A DNA stretch of 64,000 bases from an uncultured Sphingobacteriaceae bacterium (GCA_946887045.1 CAMPKC010000004.1:1-64000), one strand, 5' to 3'. Shown: positions 17,657-29,140, counted from the stretch's first letter. Numbers and translations: made by a program. The notes: a model not told the origin generated them from the letters alone.

Positions 17657-19084
17657 TTAGCTCATTTTCAATTTTTTCTGAATATCCTGAACGTAAGCTT
17701 TAAACTTTTTGTCTGTATCTATTAAATCTTCAACTGTTTGACAAGCATAAATAACAGTAGAGTGATCTCTGCCTCCAAAAAATGCTCCGATTGATTTCAA
17801 CGACGTTTTAGTGTGGCTTTTAGAAAGGTACATGGAAATCTGACGTGCCTGTACTATCTCGCGTTTACGGGTTTTAGATTTTACCATTTCAATTGGCACT
17901 TCGAAATACTCGCAAACCAGTTTCTGAATGTACTCCATAGAAATTTCTTTCGAAGTATTCTTAATGAAGTTTTTCAACATCGACTTAGCCAGGCCTAAAT
18001 CTATTTCTTTCTTATTTAATGTAGATTGAGCTAGCAAAGAAACCATAGCCCCTTCCAGTTCACGTACATTATTATCGATGTTATGGGCAACATATTCGAT
18101 CACCTCGCCTGGAAGCTCAATGCCGTCGGTGTACATTTTCATTTTCAGAATTGCCATCCTTGTTTCCAGATCTGGCACTTGCAAATCGGCCGAAAGCCCC
18201 CACTTAAATCTGCTCAATAATCTTTCTTCTAAACCTGCCAAATCTTTCGGTGCTTTATCTGAAGTAAGAATTACCTGCTTACCAGACTGATGCAAATGAT
18301 TGAAAATATGAAAGAAGATATCCTGTGTTTTTTCTTTACCTGCAAAATTATGCACGTCATCCATGATGATAACATCCATTGCCTGATAAAAATTCACAAA
18401 ATCATTAATCGTATTATTTTTCAATGAATCAACAAACTGCTGGCAGAATTTTTCGCAGGACACATAGATAACCAATTTGTCCGGATGTGAGCGCTTGATC
18501 TCATTTCCAATTGCCTGAGCAAGGTGAGTTTTTCCCAAGCCCACTCCTCCGTAAAGCATTAATGGGTTGAAAGAAGTACCACCGGGTTTTCCAGCCACAG
18601 CAAAACCTGCCGAACGTGCAAGCCTGTTACAATCTCCTTCTATAAAATTCTCGAAGCTATAATTCTGATTTAATTGAGGGTCTACCTGGAGCTTTTTTAG
18701 TCCGGGAATTACAAATGGATTCTTTATATCCTTATTTAAGGCAACAGGTATTGGCATTGACTGCTTTTTTGCATCAGAGCCATTGCCGTTTGACGGCATA
18801 TTAGTTGTGTAAGGCTTATTATTCGATGATTTTTCAACTACAATATTGTACTCCAAACGTCCTTCTTCGCCTAACTGCTTCTTTACAGTCTTTCGCAGGA
18901 GGCCTACATAATGCTCTTCGAGCCATTCGTAAAAGAATAAACTGGGTACCTGTATAGTTAGCACATTACCTTCCAGTCGCAAAGCCTTGATTGGTTCAAA
19001 CCAAGTCTTGAAGCTCTGTGTAGGGATGTTGTCCTTTATAATTTGAAGACAGTTGCTCCATACATTTGTACAAGTTTGTTCCAT
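17657..19084 (-). CDS. dnaA: chromosomal replication initiator DnaA
   Basis: A 475-residue protein. Domain I is at about 1-85, a low-complexity linker at 85-135, the AAA+ ATPase at about 140-360 and the DNA-binding domain IV at 370-475. Walker A is GGVGLGKTH at 179-187; Walker B is around VIIMDDVHNF (238-247); the domain IV signature GGRDHSTVIYA is near 435. It opens replication by binding DnaA boxes at oriC. No obvious box cluster lies beside it here, and the flanking genes are not the dnaN/recF set. It is alone, ended by the bidirectional terminator. Confidence 0.98.
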   Translation of the reverse strand: MEQTCTNVWSNCLQIIKDNIPTQSFKTWFEPIKALRLEGNVLTIQVPSLFFYEWLEEHYVGLLRKTVKKQLGEEGRLEYNIVVEKSSNNKPYTTNMPSNGNGSDAKKQSMPIPVALNKDIKNPFVIPGLKKLQVDPQLNQNYSFENFIEGDCNRLARSAGFAVAGKPGGTSFNPLMLYGGVGLGKTHLAQAIGNEIKRSHPDKLVIYVSCEKFCQQFVDSLKNNTINDFVNFYQAMDVIIMDDVHNFAGKEKTQDIFFHIFNHLHQSGKQVILTSDKAPKDLAGLEERLLSRFKWGLSADLQVPDLETRMAILKMKMYTDGIELPGEVIEYVAHNIDNNVRELEGAMVSLLAQSTLNKKEIDLGLAKSMLKNFIKNTSKEISMEYIQKLVCEYFEVPIEMVKSKTRKREIVQARQISMYLSKSHTKTSLKSIGAFFGGRDHSTVIYACQTVEDLIDTDKKFKAYVQDIQKKLKMS

Positions 19085-19483
19085 ATTTTAACTTAATAAT
19101 CTGATTACCAACCCGCGGCAAATTGAAAAAACTGCCCGGTTTGGAACATCGAATATTCTAATAATTTTCTTCTTAAAAAACTAAATTTTAAAATAACTTT
19201 TAAACGGCTCAGTGGCAGAAGAGTAGGTCACTTTTCCTCTTCTATCCCTTTCTAACACGAATCTAGACGCCTCAAAACTTTACTCACAGATACCGAACCT
19301 GATCAATAAATCCGCCCAATAACTCGAATTTAAACGACAAGAATGAGCTTAAAAAAGGCTGTGGTATGTCCTCCAATTATGAGGTCAATATAGTGAGTAT
19401 TTTTTGTATTCCCCTAGCATGTAACGCATTAATCTGATATTTTTTATCATGATGAAAAAGAATATCCGGAGCAGCCCCACAGA
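19085..19483. other. 399-base gap between dnaA and the mutase gene
   Basis: It should hold the dnaA promoter, but no clean TAnnTTTG box is seen. No cluster of TTATCCACA-type boxes is visible. An imperfect palindrome (ATATT..TTATCATGATGAAAAA..) at about 19437-19465 may end the mutase transcript. Otherwise nothing recognised. Confidence 0.4.
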
Positions 19484-21022
19484 TCAATACTCTCCGAACT
19501 CCGACCTCAACGAATCAGAAATTTCGCCCAATGTAGCATAAGCTTCCACAGCGGCGATAATAAAAGGCATCAGATTCTCCTGTGTACGGCTAGCTGCCTT
19601 TAACTTCGCCAAGGCGTCATCCACAGTTTTTCTGTCCCTGACAGACCTTAATTTCTTTAATTTTTCTGTCTGCATCTCACGGATAGAGTCGCTCACCTTG
19701 AATAGCTCGAAGCTGGAAGCCTCGGGCTCGGAATAACAATTTACGCCGACAATCTTCTGCTCACCGCTCTCAACAGACAGCTGGTATTCGTAGGCTGACC
19801 TGGCAATTTCATTTTGAATATATCCGGCCTCAATAGCCGCAACTGCGCCACCCATTAAATCAATTTTCTCTATGTATTTCCAGGCTGCCACCTCCAGTTC
19901 GTCTGTCAGGGATTCGATAAAATAAGAGCCGGCAAGAGGGTCAACTGTGTCTGCCGCTCCTGATTCGAAAGCAAGAATCTGTTGGGTACGCAAAGCCAAC
20001 TTTGCCGCTTCTTCTGTCGGCAAAGAAAATGCCTCATCATATCCATTCGTATGTAAAGACTGAGTCCCTCCTAAAACTGCTGCCAGGGCTTGTGTAGCAA
20101 CGCGCACCACATTATTCAAAGGTTGCTGGGCCGTGAGGGTTGAGCCCCCAGTCTGCGTATGAAATCGAAGCATTTGCGCTTGCTCTTCAGTAGCGCCAAG
20201 TTCCATTGTGAGTTTTGCCCACATTCTTCTTGCCGCACGGAATTTGGCAATTTCTTCAAAAAAATTATTGTGACAATTAAAGAAAAATGAAACTCGTTTA
20301 GCAAATACATTTATATCCAGGCCCTTTTGTATCGCTGATTTCATGTAGGCTTTCCCGTTTGCTAATGTAAAGGCAAGTTCCTGAACTGCCGATGATCCCG
20401 CCTCGCGTATATGATAACCTGAAATTGAAATAGTATTCCATTTCGGAACGTGATGACTGCAATATTCAAAAATATCTGTAATCAAACGCATAGAAGGCTT
20501 TGGAGGATATATATATGTTCCTCTGGCTGCGTACTCCTTTAAAATATCGTTCTGAACAGTTCCTGAAATTTTTTTCAAATCAGCGCCTTGTTGTTTTGCA
20601 AGAGCTATGTACATGGCCAGCAAAATCGGAGCTGTTGCATTAATGGTCATTGAGGTAGTGATCGTTTCAAGAGGCAGCCCTTCAAACAGCTCTTCCATAT
20701 CCTGCAAAGAATCGATAGAAACACCAACTTTGCCTACTTCACCCTCCGATAAGGGATGATCGGAATCATAGCCAATTTGAGTTGGAAGATCAAACGCTAC
20801 AGATAACCCCGTTGTTCCCTGAGCCAGTAAATAATGATATCTTTTATTTGATTCCTGAGCAGTCGAAAAACCTGCGTACTGACGCATAGTCCACAGCTTA
20901 CCCCGGTACATGTCTTTACGGATTCCGCGGGTGAATGGAAATTCGCCGGGTAATTCGCTTATTTCTTTAGGCTCTGTATAAACTTCCTTTATTTCTATCC
21001 CTGATGTAGTTTTACGTTTCAT
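19484..21022 (-). CDS. methylmalonyl-CoA mutase large (catalytic) subunit, B12 domain absent
   Basis: A 512-residue TIM-barrel domain of the acyl-CoA mutase family. [14 protein letters not shown] contains the Tyr that marks methylmalonyl-CoA mutases (a Phe occupies this place in isobutyryl-CoA mutases). [18 protein letters not shown] and [17 protein letters not shown], with the active-site His, are intact. It stops where full-length mutases continue into a roughly 140-residue cobalamin-binding domain, so a separate small subunit must supply it; none is in this window. The ATG at 21022 is preferred to a TTG two codons upstream. Confidence 0.88.
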   Translation of the reverse strand: MKRKTTSGIEIKEVYTEPKEISELPGEFPFTRGIRKDMYRGKLWTMRQYAGFSTAQESNKRYHYLLAQGTTGLSVAFDLPTQIGYDSDHPLSEGEVGKVGVSIDSLQDMEELFEGLPLETITTSMTINATAPILLAMYIALAKQQGADLKKISGTVQNDILKEYAARGTYIYPPKPSMRLITDIFEYCSHHVPKWNTISISGYHIREAGSSAVQELAFTLANGKAYMKSAIQKGLDINVFAKRVSFFFNCHNNFFEEIAKFRAARRMWAKLTMELGATEEQAQMLRFHTQTGGSTLTAQQPLNNVVRVATQALAAVLGGTQSLHTNGYDEAFSLPTEEAAKLALRTQQILAFESGAADTVDPLAGSYFIESLTDELEVAAWKYIEKIDLMGGAVAAIEAGYIQNEIARSAYEYQLSVESGEQKIVGVNCYSEPEASSFELFKVSDSIREMQTEKLKKLRSVRDRKTVDDALAKLKAASRTQENLMPFIIAAVEAYATLGEISDSLRSEFGEY

Positions 21023-21081
21023 GATCAATTCAATTAAAAGGAAAGAGTGGCAAGAATTCCGACATGCATTATTTTAACATA

Positions 21082-21615
21082 TCAAAAGAAATGCTGCATG
21101 TCATGCTTTAACAACATCAAACCTGCATCGTAGGGATTTTCCTCCAATCCCGCCAAATGATTTAAAATAACTTTGCTTAACTCCAATGAAGATGCATCCG
21201 GAGACAAACCAGCCGCAGTATTATTAATCAGGCTAATAGTATCTTCTTTAATTCTATTCGTAACAGCCCATGCCTGTGCACTCACATATAGCTGCTGTGT
21301 AATATTATGCTGATGCTCCGTGCGAATTTCGGAAACAAGGAACTGTTGAATTTCTCGCACCGTGGTGCCGGCTACATGAACCCGAACCAGCATATTTGAT
21401 GGATTAATACGTTCTAAAAAAAGAGTCAATCGTTCGTAGGCCTGCAACCGCAATGGAAGTGTTGTTTCCAAAGAGGCTCTTTTTAAATCCTGCAATTTCG
21501 ATTGATTCAGTTTCTCAATCTCCGATTTAATAATCTGCCAGGCAATAAAAAATATCAATGTACCGGCGAGCACAAACTTCAAAACGTCGACAAAAAAATA
21601 GGTTATACTATTCAT
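21082..21615 (-). CDS. conserved hypothetical membrane-anchored protein
   Basis: A 177-residue protein with one N-terminal membrane helix (about 5-27) and a long helical cytoplasmic part, which includes QAYERLTLFLERINPSNMLVRVH. It is of a type common in Bacteroidota without known function. It lies upstream of the mutase gene on the same strand, 59 bases away. Confidence 0.7.
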   Translation of the reverse strand: MNSITYFFVDVLKFVLAGTLIFFIAWQIIKSEIEKLNQSKLQDLKRASLETTLPLRLQAYERLTLFLERINPSNMLVRVHVAGTTVREIQQFLVSEIRTEHQHNITQQLYVSAQAWAVTNRIKEDTISLINNTAAGLSPDASSLELSKVILNHLAGLEENPYDAGLMLLKHDMQHFF

Positions 21616-21678
21616 TATTTCATTTGTTATCTAAAGGTCAATATCAGGGGTGTTTAAGCAAAAGTGTGTATTTTCACC

Positions 21679-21686
21679 TATATTTG
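21679..21686 (+). promoter_or_regulatory. -7 promoter element of the IscA-type gene
   Basis: TATATTTG is a perfect TAnnTTTG Bacteroidota -7 element, with TTTA at 21653-21656 as a possible -33. The start codon is 18 bases further on. Confidence 0.7.
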
Positions 21687-21704
21687 CATATTAAATTAAA
21701 ATAA

Positions 21705-22058
21705 ATGAGCATGGAGACAAGTATTTCAGTTATACCGGTTTCTTTTACTGAGGGAGCGAAAAAAGAACTTCGCAAATTGAGGCAGCAACAGGAGCTTGGT
21801 GATGATTTCGGCGTACGCGTGGGTGTTGAAGGCGGAGGCTGTTCTGGAATGAATTACGTTTTAGGGTTCGATCAGAAAAAAGACGGCGACCAGGAGTTTG
21901 AAGTGGACGGAATAAAAATATTTATGCATAAAGCCCATGGCTTATACCTGGCAGGAATGGAAATCGAGTTTCAGGATGGCTTAAATGCACGTGGATTTAC
22001 ATTCAATAATCCAAACGCTAAAAGCACCTGCGGTTGCGGAACTTCGTTCGCCGTATAA
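21705..22058 (+). CDS. iron-sulfur cluster assembly accessory protein (IscA/ErpA/HesB type)
   Basis: A 117-residue A-type carrier. The three cysteines are present: GGGCSGMNY near the middle and STCGCGTSF at the C-terminus. It delivers Fe-S clusters to target proteins in the cytoplasm. It stands alone here, with no isc or suf neighbours, between its own promoter and a terminator. Confidence 0.93.
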   Translation: MSMETSISVIPVSFTEGAKKELRKLRQQQELGDDFGVRVGVEGGGCSGMNYVLGFDQKKDGDQEFEVDGIKIFMHKAHGLYLAGMEIEFQDGLNARGFTFNNPNAKSTCGCGTSFAV

Positions 22059-22080
22059 ATAATCTATTTCTTAAATAAAT

Positions 22081-22113
22081 AAAAAAACCTGTTGGATGCC
22101 CACAGGTTTTTTT
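22081..22113 (+). terminator. rho-independent terminator of the IscA-type gene
   Basis: AAAAAAACCTGT (22081-22092) pairs with ACAGGTTTTTTT (22102-22113), and seven T's follow the stem. The A's on the other side mean it could also end rfbB, which converges from the right with its stop at 22195. Confidence 0.85.
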
Positions 22114-22194
22114 ATTTATTTAATGGTGCAATCTATTTTAATACCAAGAATATCTCACCACAATATCTCCTCCGTTTTAAGCAGAAAATCAGAA

Positions 22195-23250
22195 TCAGCG
22201 ATTATCGTATTGCTCTTCGTAATAGGTTTGATAATGGCCCGAAGTCACATCATTAAGCCACTCTTCGTTTGCGAGATACCAATCTACAGTTTTTTCTAAG
22301 CCTTCTTCGAACTGTAGGCTGGGTGTCCAGCCTAGTTCTTTCTGCAATTTTGATGAATCAATAGCATAACGCAAATCATGTCCTGCCCTATCCGTTACAA
22401 AGGTTATCAGCTTTGCAGAGCTACCTTCGGCACGACCGAGCTTACTATCCATAATCTTGCACAAAGCGTGAATCAGATCGATATTTTTCCATTCGTTATG
22501 ACCGCCTACGTTATATGTAGTTCCGCTGGCCGCTTTATGAAAAATAACATCAATTGCACGTGCATGATCTTCCACCCAAAGCCAATCGCGAATATTTTCG
22601 CCTTTTCCGTAAACCGGAACAGGCTTGTTATTTTTAATATTATTGATTGCTAAAGGAATGAGCTTTTCGGGAAAATGATGAGAGCCATAATTATTAGAAC
22701 AGTTTGAAATAACTGTATTCATTCCGTAGGTATCCTGGTAAGCTCTAACAAAATGATCTGAACTTGCTTTTGATGCAGAATATGGACTGTGCGGATCGTA
22801 TGCTGTTTCCTCTGTAAACAGCCCCTGTTCCCCTAAAGTTCCATACACTTCGTCTGTAGAAACATGATAAAAACGACGATTCTCATAATCACCTTTCCAA
22901 TATTTCCGGGCGGCGTTCAAAAGATTCACCGTTCCTACAACGTTAGTCATCACAAAATCTATAGGACTCACAATTGAACGATCCACGTGCGATTCTGCCG
23001 CCAAATGAATTACTGCGTCGAAACTCTCCTGCGCAAAAAAATTATCAATAAAGTCGGCATCTACAATATCCCCTTTAACAAACTGATAATTAGGGTAGTG
23101 TTCTACGTCCCTTAGATTGGCAAGATTGCCGGCGTAAGTAAGCTTGTCCAGATTAATTATATGATAATCAGGATAATTTTCAACAAAACGCCTTACTACA
23201 TGAGAGCCGATGAATCCGGCACCGCCGGTGATTAAGATTTTTTTCTTCAT
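22195..23250 (-). CDS. rfbB: dTDP-glucose 4,6-dehydratase
   Basis: A 351-residue extended SDR. The NAD motif GGAGFIGSH is at the N-terminus, the active site is ESHVDRSI with STDEVYG, and the catalytic pair is in YSASK. It converts dTDP-glucose to the 4-keto-6-deoxy sugar for surface polysaccharide. The partners rfbA, rfbC and rfbD are not in the window. It is the last of four nucleotide-sugar genes on this strand, 186 bases from galE with a palindrome between, so it may be separately transcribed. Confidence 0.93.
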   Translation of the reverse strand: MKKKILITGGAGFIGSHVVRRFVENYPDYHIINLDKLTYAGNLANLRDVEHYPNYQFVKGDIVDADFIDNFFAQESFDAVIHLAAESHVDRSIVSPIDFVMTNVVGTVNLLNAARKYWKGDYENRRFYHVSTDEVYGTLGEQGLFTEETAYDPHSPYSASKASSDHFVRAYQDTYGMNTVISNCSNNYGSHHFPEKLIPLAINNIKNNKPVPVYGKGENIRDWLWVEDHARAIDVIFHKAASGTTYNVGGHNEWKNIDLIHALCKIMDSKLGRAEGSSAKLITFVTDRAGHDLRYAIDSSKLQKELGWTPSLQFEEGLEKTVDWYLANEEWLNDVTSGHYQTYYEEQYDNR

Positions 23251-23402
23251 TTTGCGTTAGCTTTTGAAGCTGAAGATTTTGAACGGAATAAAATAGTGAT
23301 AAGTAAAATTAAAAAGTCAAATTTAGGAAACTTAGCTCGTTAAAACCAAGCAGTAGCTGCGAATTGACTGTATAGATTATGTCACCAGTAGGAGTTAGAA
23401 AG

Positions 23403-23430
23403 TATGCCAAAAGTCTAGACCTTTGGCATA
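23403..23430 (-). terminator. near-perfect 28-bp palindrome after galE
   Basis: TATGCCAAA (23403-23411) pairs with TTTGGCATA (23422-23430), and the centre is itself the palindrome GTCTAGAC, with a single A-C mismatch overall. It lies 6 bases after the galE stop. The T run on the minus strand is weak, so it is a terminator or a protein-binding site. Confidence 0.6.
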
Positions 23431-23435
23431 TCTTA

Positions 23436-24461
23436 TTAAAAAGGATGTTCGTTAATATACTTTTCCCATGCCCAGGCAGACTTCATCATATCTTCGAGGG
23501 CTAAATCGGCCTTCCAGCCCAATTCTTTTTCCGCTTTAGATACATCGCCCCAAACCTGCTCAACATCACCTTCGCGACGAGGGCCAATTTTATATTCTAG
23601 TTTCTCTCCTGTACTTTGTTCAAAGGCATTAATTACTTCTAAAACGCTGCTGCCTTTGCCTGTACCGATATTAAAGATCTCGAATTTGCCTTGCATTCTA
23701 TTTTCTTCCTGACGACGCAATGCAGCAATGTGAGCCTTAGCTAAATCTACTACATGAATATAATCGCGTACGCAACTTCCGTCGGGCGTGTTATAGTCGT
23801 TTCCGAACACAGTAATCGGACCACGTTTTCCTATTGCGCTTTGCGTGATGAAAGGAACGAGGTTCTGAGGAACTCCAATTGGCAATTCTCCGATTAAAGC
23901 AGAATCGTGTGCACCAACCGGATTAAAATACCTTAGTGAAATAACTTTATAGTTAGAACTTGCATTTGCCGTTTCCAAAAGAACTTCTTCAGCAATTTGC
24001 TTTGTGTTTCCGTATGGGGATTCGGCTTTCTTTACGGGAGCTTCTTCTGTCACGGGTAACACATCCGGCTGACCGTAAACAGTACATGAAGATGAGAATA
24101 CAAAATTCACCTCTTTTCCTGCGAAAGCGGTAAGAAGATTAATCAGCGAAAAAAAGTTGTTTCTATAATATTTTAACGGCAGTTGAACAGATTCTCCGAC
24201 TGCTTTATGGGCGGCGAAGTGAATTACACCTGAAATGTCAGGATTACTCTTAATCAGTTCAATCGTTTTAACTTCATCACATAAATCCAGTTGATGAAAT
24301 TGAGGTTTTATGCCTGTGATCTCAGTAATCTGATCAACAATCTTAATATTAGAATTATCTAGATTATCTACAATTACTACTTCGTATCCGGCTTTCTGCA
24401 GCTCTACTACGGTATGCGATCCGATATAGCCAGTTCCCCCTGTTACTAAAATTTTGCTCAT
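23436..24461 (-). CDS. galE: UDP-glucose 4-epimerase
   Basis: A 341-residue SDR with GGTGYIGSHT at the N-terminus, SSSCTVYG and YGNTK as the Ser/Tyr/Lys active site, and RYFNPVGAH, a GalE signature. It interconverts UDP-glucose and UDP-galactose for exopolysaccharide or LPS. It begins 3 bases after the stop of the upstream decarboxylase gene. Confidence 0.95.
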   Translation of the reverse strand: MSKILVTGGTGYIGSHTVVELQKAGYEVVIVDNLDNSNIKIVDQITEITGIKPQFHQLDLCDEVKTIELIKSNPDISGVIHFAAHKAVGESVQLPLKYYRNNFFSLINLLTAFAGKEVNFVFSSSCTVYGQPDVLPVTEEAPVKKAESPYGNTKQIAEEVLLETANASSNYKVISLRYFNPVGAHDSALIGELPIGVPQNLVPFITQSAIGKRGPITVFGNDYNTPDGSCVRDYIHVVDLAKAHIAALRRQEENRMQGKFEIFNIGTGKGSSVLEVINAFEQSTGEKLEYKIGPRREGDVEQVWGDVSKAEKELGWKADLALEDMMKSAWAWEKYINEHPF

Positions 24462-24464
24462 CTT

Positions 24465-25453
<989 letters not shown>

Positions 25454-25454
<1 letters not shown>

Positions 25455-26767
25455 TATACTTCTACAACTTTACGGCCAATACTGTTATAATAATACCCAC
25501 AATCAATCATTTTTTGAATCTCGTACAAATTACGACCATCAAAAATAACTTTTGCTTTAAGGTTCTTTTCGATCTTATCGAAGTCTGGAGTACGGAACAA
25601 AGGCCATTCTGTAACGATAATTAACGCATCGGCATCCTCTAGTGCTTCATACGGATCATTTGCAAATCCAATAGAATCGCCTTTAAGCTTACGCACATGG
25701 CCCATCGCTTCAGGATCATACGCTATAATAGATGCACCTTCATTTAAAAGTTCATCAATAATGTACAGCGCAGGAGCCTCGCGAATATCGTCAGTTTCGG
25801 GTTTAAAAGCCAATCCCCACAAGGCAAACTTTTTATCTTTCAAATCGCCCTTGTAGTACTTCCGCATTTTCTCAACGATTACAACTTTCTGCTTTTCATT
25901 TACCGACATTACAGAATTTAGTATGCTAAATTCGTAATCAACTTCGGCTGCAGACTTTGCAAGCGCCTGGACATCTTTAGGGAAACAACTGCCTCCGTAA
26001 CCAACGCCTGGAAATAGGAAACGCTTACCAATTCGGGCATCAGAACCAATTCCTTTGCGCACCATGTCGACATCCGCACCAACAAGCTCGCATAGATTGG
26101 CAACTTCGTTCATGAAAGTTATCTTAGTAGCAAGAAAAGAGTTAGCAGCATATTTTGTTAGCTCAGATGAACGCTCATCCATAAATATTATGGGGTTACC
26201 CGAACGTACATAAGGATTGTATAACTCGCCCATTAGTTTACGGGCCTTTTCGCTGCTGGTTCCAACCACCACCCTGTCAGGTTTCATAAAATCCTCAACA
26301 GCCACGCCTTCACGTAAAAACTCCGGATTGGAAACTACATCCACTTCAACATTGGTGCTTTCGGCAAATACTTTTTTTACTTTATCAGCAGTACCTACCG
26401 GCACTGTTGATTTAGTGACAACTACTTTATAATCTGTAACAATTTGAGCGATATCTTTCGCCGCACCTAACACAAAGCTTAAATCTGCGGAACCATCTGC
26501 TCCCGGAGGAGTTGGCAGTGCAAGAAAAATAATTTTCGCATCGCCTATCGCTTCAGCAAGTTTGGTGGTGAATTTCAATCGACCCTGCTCTATATTCCGA
26601 TGAAACAACACCTCAAGGCCAGGTTCGTAAATGGGAATCTGTCCCTGTTGCATTTTTTCAACTTTTTCTTCGTTTATATCAACACAGGTTACATTATTAC
26701 CTGTTTCTGCCAGACACGTGCCTGTAACCAAGCCAACATATCCGGTACCTATAACAGCTATCTTCAT
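25454..26767 (-). CDS. ugd: UDP-glucose 6-dehydrogenase
   Basis: A 437-residue protein with the NAD motif [10 protein letters not shown] at the N-terminus and the catalytic Cys in [13 protein letters not shown]. Domains follow the UGDH order: NAD-binding, central helix and C-terminal UDP-binding part (FDGRNLYE). It makes UDP-glucuronate, which feeds the next gene. It is the first gene of ugd-uxs-galE. Confidence 0.95.
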
Positions 26768-26845
26768 TTATATATATTCTTTAAGGGTAAAATTTTCACA
26801 TAATTAACAGTAATTTCGACGAAGATAAAATATTTGCACTTAAAC

Positions 26846-28081
26846 ATGCTTATCCTTTACAATCTTAGCATCAGAATCTATCATTTATTAATAATTATTT
26901 ATCAGCATTTTAATCCGAAGGCGCACCAATGGATAGAAGGCAGAAAAAACATATTTGAAAAAATTTCAAACGAAGTTGATCCTAACACTCCATCAATCTG
27001 GTTTCACTTTGCTTCACTTGGAGAATTTGAACAAGGACGCCCCGTACTCGAACGTGCCAGGGAATCATATCCAGCGTACAAAATTATCATTACATTCTTC
27101 TCTCCATCAGGATATGAACTTAGAAAGAATTATAAAAACGCCGACCATATTTTTTATCTCCCTTTAGATACAAATGTAAATGCAGAAAAGTTTGTGAAAC
27201 TTATAAATCCGAAGCTAGTTATTTTTACAAAATATGAATTCTGGTATCATTATTTTAATGAATTAAATAAGCAAAACATCCCTTTAGTTGTCATTTCCGC
27301 AATATTCCGCAAATCACAAGCTTACTTTAAATGGTATGGAAGTTTAAACAAAAAAATCCTTCGATTTGTAGATCACTTCTTTGTTCAGGATGAAAACAGT
27401 AAACAGCTCTTGGCCGGAATTGAGATAAATAATGTAACGGTGAGTGGTGATACGCGTTTTGACCGGGTATTCGAAAATGCCGGTTCGCCTAAGCATTTTG
27501 ACGACGTGAGAGCTTTTTGTGACAACTCGAAAACATTTGTTGCCGGAAGCACCTGGCCTGCCGATGAAAAGCTAATTGCCGATATTGTTCATCAATATCC
27601 TGATTGGAAATTTATCATTGCTCCACATGAAATTAAGGAGGAAAAAATTCAATCCCTCATAGGGATGTTAGGCGAGGGAAAAACAATCCGATATTCTTCT
27701 CTGAATCTGACACGATCCAGTCGCCAGGTCTTAATTATCGATAATATTGGTATGCTATCCGCCCTGTATCAGTATGGTGATATCGCTTATATAGGCGGTG
27801 GTTTTGGAGTGGGAATTCATAACACACTGGAAGCCGCAGCTTTTGGAATCCCTGTAATTTTCGGGCCGAATTATTATAAATTTATCGAAGCAAGAGAGCT
27901 GGTTAGATTGGAAGCCGGATTTTCAATAAACAATGACACGGAGCTATTTACAGTAATGCACAAACTTCAAGATCTATCGTTCAGAGAAAAAGCCGGTAAT
28001 ACAGCAAAACAATATGTTGACAGAGAAAGAGGAGCAACCGAAAAAATTCTCTCTTATATAGACACTATCATTCTTAAATAG
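26846..28081 (+). CDS. waaA: 3-deoxy-D-manno-octulosonic acid transferase
   Basis: A 411-residue GT-B fold enzyme. Signs are WFHFASLGEFEQGRPV near the start, VAGSTWPADEK in the middle, and GGGFGVGIHNTLEAAAFGIPVIFGPNYYKF for the CMP-Kdo site. It adds Kdo to lipid A precursor at the inner membrane. The ATG at 26846 fits the N-terminal membrane helix better than a TTG at 26834. AATATTTG at 26829-26836 is a near-match to the -7 box. Its 3' end overlaps the convergent hemH gene by 8 bases. Confidence 0.9.
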   Translation: MLILYNLSIRIYHLLIIIYQHFNPKAHQWIEGRKNIFEKISNEVDPNTPSIWFHFASLGEFEQGRPVLERARESYPAYKIIITFFSPSGYELRKNYKNADHIFYLPLDTNVNAEKFVKLINPKLVIFTKYEFWYHYFNELNKQNIPLVVISAIFRKSQAYFKWYGSLNKKILRFVDHFFVQDENSKQLLAGIEINNVTVSGDTRFDRVFENAGSPKHFDDVRAFCDNSKTFVAGSTWPADEKLIADIVHQYPDWKFIIAPHEIKEEKIQSLIGMLGEGKTIRYSSLNLTRSSRQVLIIDNIGMLSALYQYGDIAYIGGGFGVGIHNTLEAAAFGIPVIFGPNYYKFIEARELVRLEAGFSINNDTELFTVMHKLQDLSFREKAGNTAKQYVDRERGATEKILSYIDTIILK

Positions 28082-29114
28082 GCTGAGAAACTCGTTGCTG
28101 TGAGTCTAGGACGATCCCGGCAAGTGCATCAATCCACGTCGGATGATCATTTAAACTCTCTACCAGCTGAATTTTTTCTCCGCCCCAATTGCGAAACTCT
28201 TCGTTATACTCTTGCGATATTTCGATATTGGTTTCAAGACAATCGGCAACGAAAGCAGGACTAAAAACTAAAAGTCGTTTTGCACCCTTTTTCGCCAGAT
28301 CCTCAAGAACCTCAATGGTGTAAGGCTTTTTCCATGGCGAATTCCCCAAACGGGATTGAAAACAAATAGTATATTTTTCTTTCGGGAGCCCGAGTTTTTC
28401 GGCAATTAACCGAGCAGTGTCATGCGATTGAGCAGAATAACAGAAACGATTAACATCATTTAACCGAGAGCAGCAATTTGGTGTTTGAAGACAGTATTTA
28501 CCTGAATGATCTGCTTTTGTTAACTGCCTTTCAGGCAAGCCGTGAAAGCTGAACAGAATATGATCGAAGGTTTCCGGCTGATGTTTCCGGGCATTTTCCG
28601 CGAAAACTTCTATCATTCCATCATTGTCATGGAAGGAATTCACAAAGGAAATATCCGGAATGGTTTGCCATTTACTCACCAATTCCATCACCTTTTGAAT
28701 TACTGAACCAGTAGATGCAGACGCATATTGAGGAAAAAGAGGAACCACACGAATACTTTCGACCTGTTGTTGTTTTAAACTATCTAAGGCCGATTTAATC
28801 GATGGACTTTGATAACGCATAGCTAACTCAACAGTGTACTTCTTACCAAGTTTATCCTGCAAAAGCTCTTTCACCCTTATACCGTAGTAAAGTAACGGAG
28901 AGCCATTTTCGGTCCAGAGTTCTTTATAAATCTTTGCTGATTTAGGACCGCGGAAGGGAACAATTATTCCTTTAACAAGAAGCGCACGATTGATCGCATT
29001 AATATCAATAACACGTTCATCCATTAAAAACTCGTCCAGATACTTCCTTACATCAGAGACGGATGGACTATCGGGTGTACCAAGATTTACTAATAAAACT
29101 CCTTGCTTTCTCAT
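28074..29114 (-). CDS. hemH: ferrochelatase
   Basis: A 346-residue protein. LLVNLGTPDSPSVSDVRKYLDEFL opens the family, and the active-site His is in FSFHGLPERQL; the conserved Glu/His region FSPAFVADCLETNIE is near residue 280. It inserts Fe2+ into protoporphyrin IX. It has its own promoter and converges on waaA with an 8-base overlap. Confidence 0.95.
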   Translation of the reverse strand: MRKQGVLLVNLGTPDSPSVSDVRKYLDEFLMDERVIDINAINRALLVKGIIVPFRGPKSAKIYKELWTENGSPLLYYGIRVKELLQDKLGKKYTVELAMRYQSPSIKSALDSLKQQQVESIRVVPLFPQYASASTGSVIQKVMELVSKWQTIPDISFVNSFHDNDGMIEVFAENARKHQPETFDHILFSFHGLPERQLTKADHSGKYCLQTPNCCSRLNDVNRFCYSAQSHDTARLIAEKLGLPKEKYTICFQSRLGNSPWKKPYTIEVLEDLAKKGAKRLLVFSPAFVADCLETNIEISQEYNEEFRNWGGEKIQLVESLNDHPTWIDALAGIVLDSQQRVSQPI

Positions 29115-29132
29115 TTAGCTAATTTGCAGGTA

Positions 29133-29140
29133 CAAATATA
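29133..29140 (-). promoter_or_regulatory. -7 promoter element of hemH
   Basis: TATATTTG on the minus strand, 18 bases before the hemH start. It is a perfect TAnnTTTG box; the -33 is not clear. Confidence 0.6.

Noticed and set aside
19484..21022. Isobutyryl-CoA mutase
   Set aside because: The residue preceding AGFSTA is Tyr, as in methylmalonyl-CoA mutase, rather than Phe.
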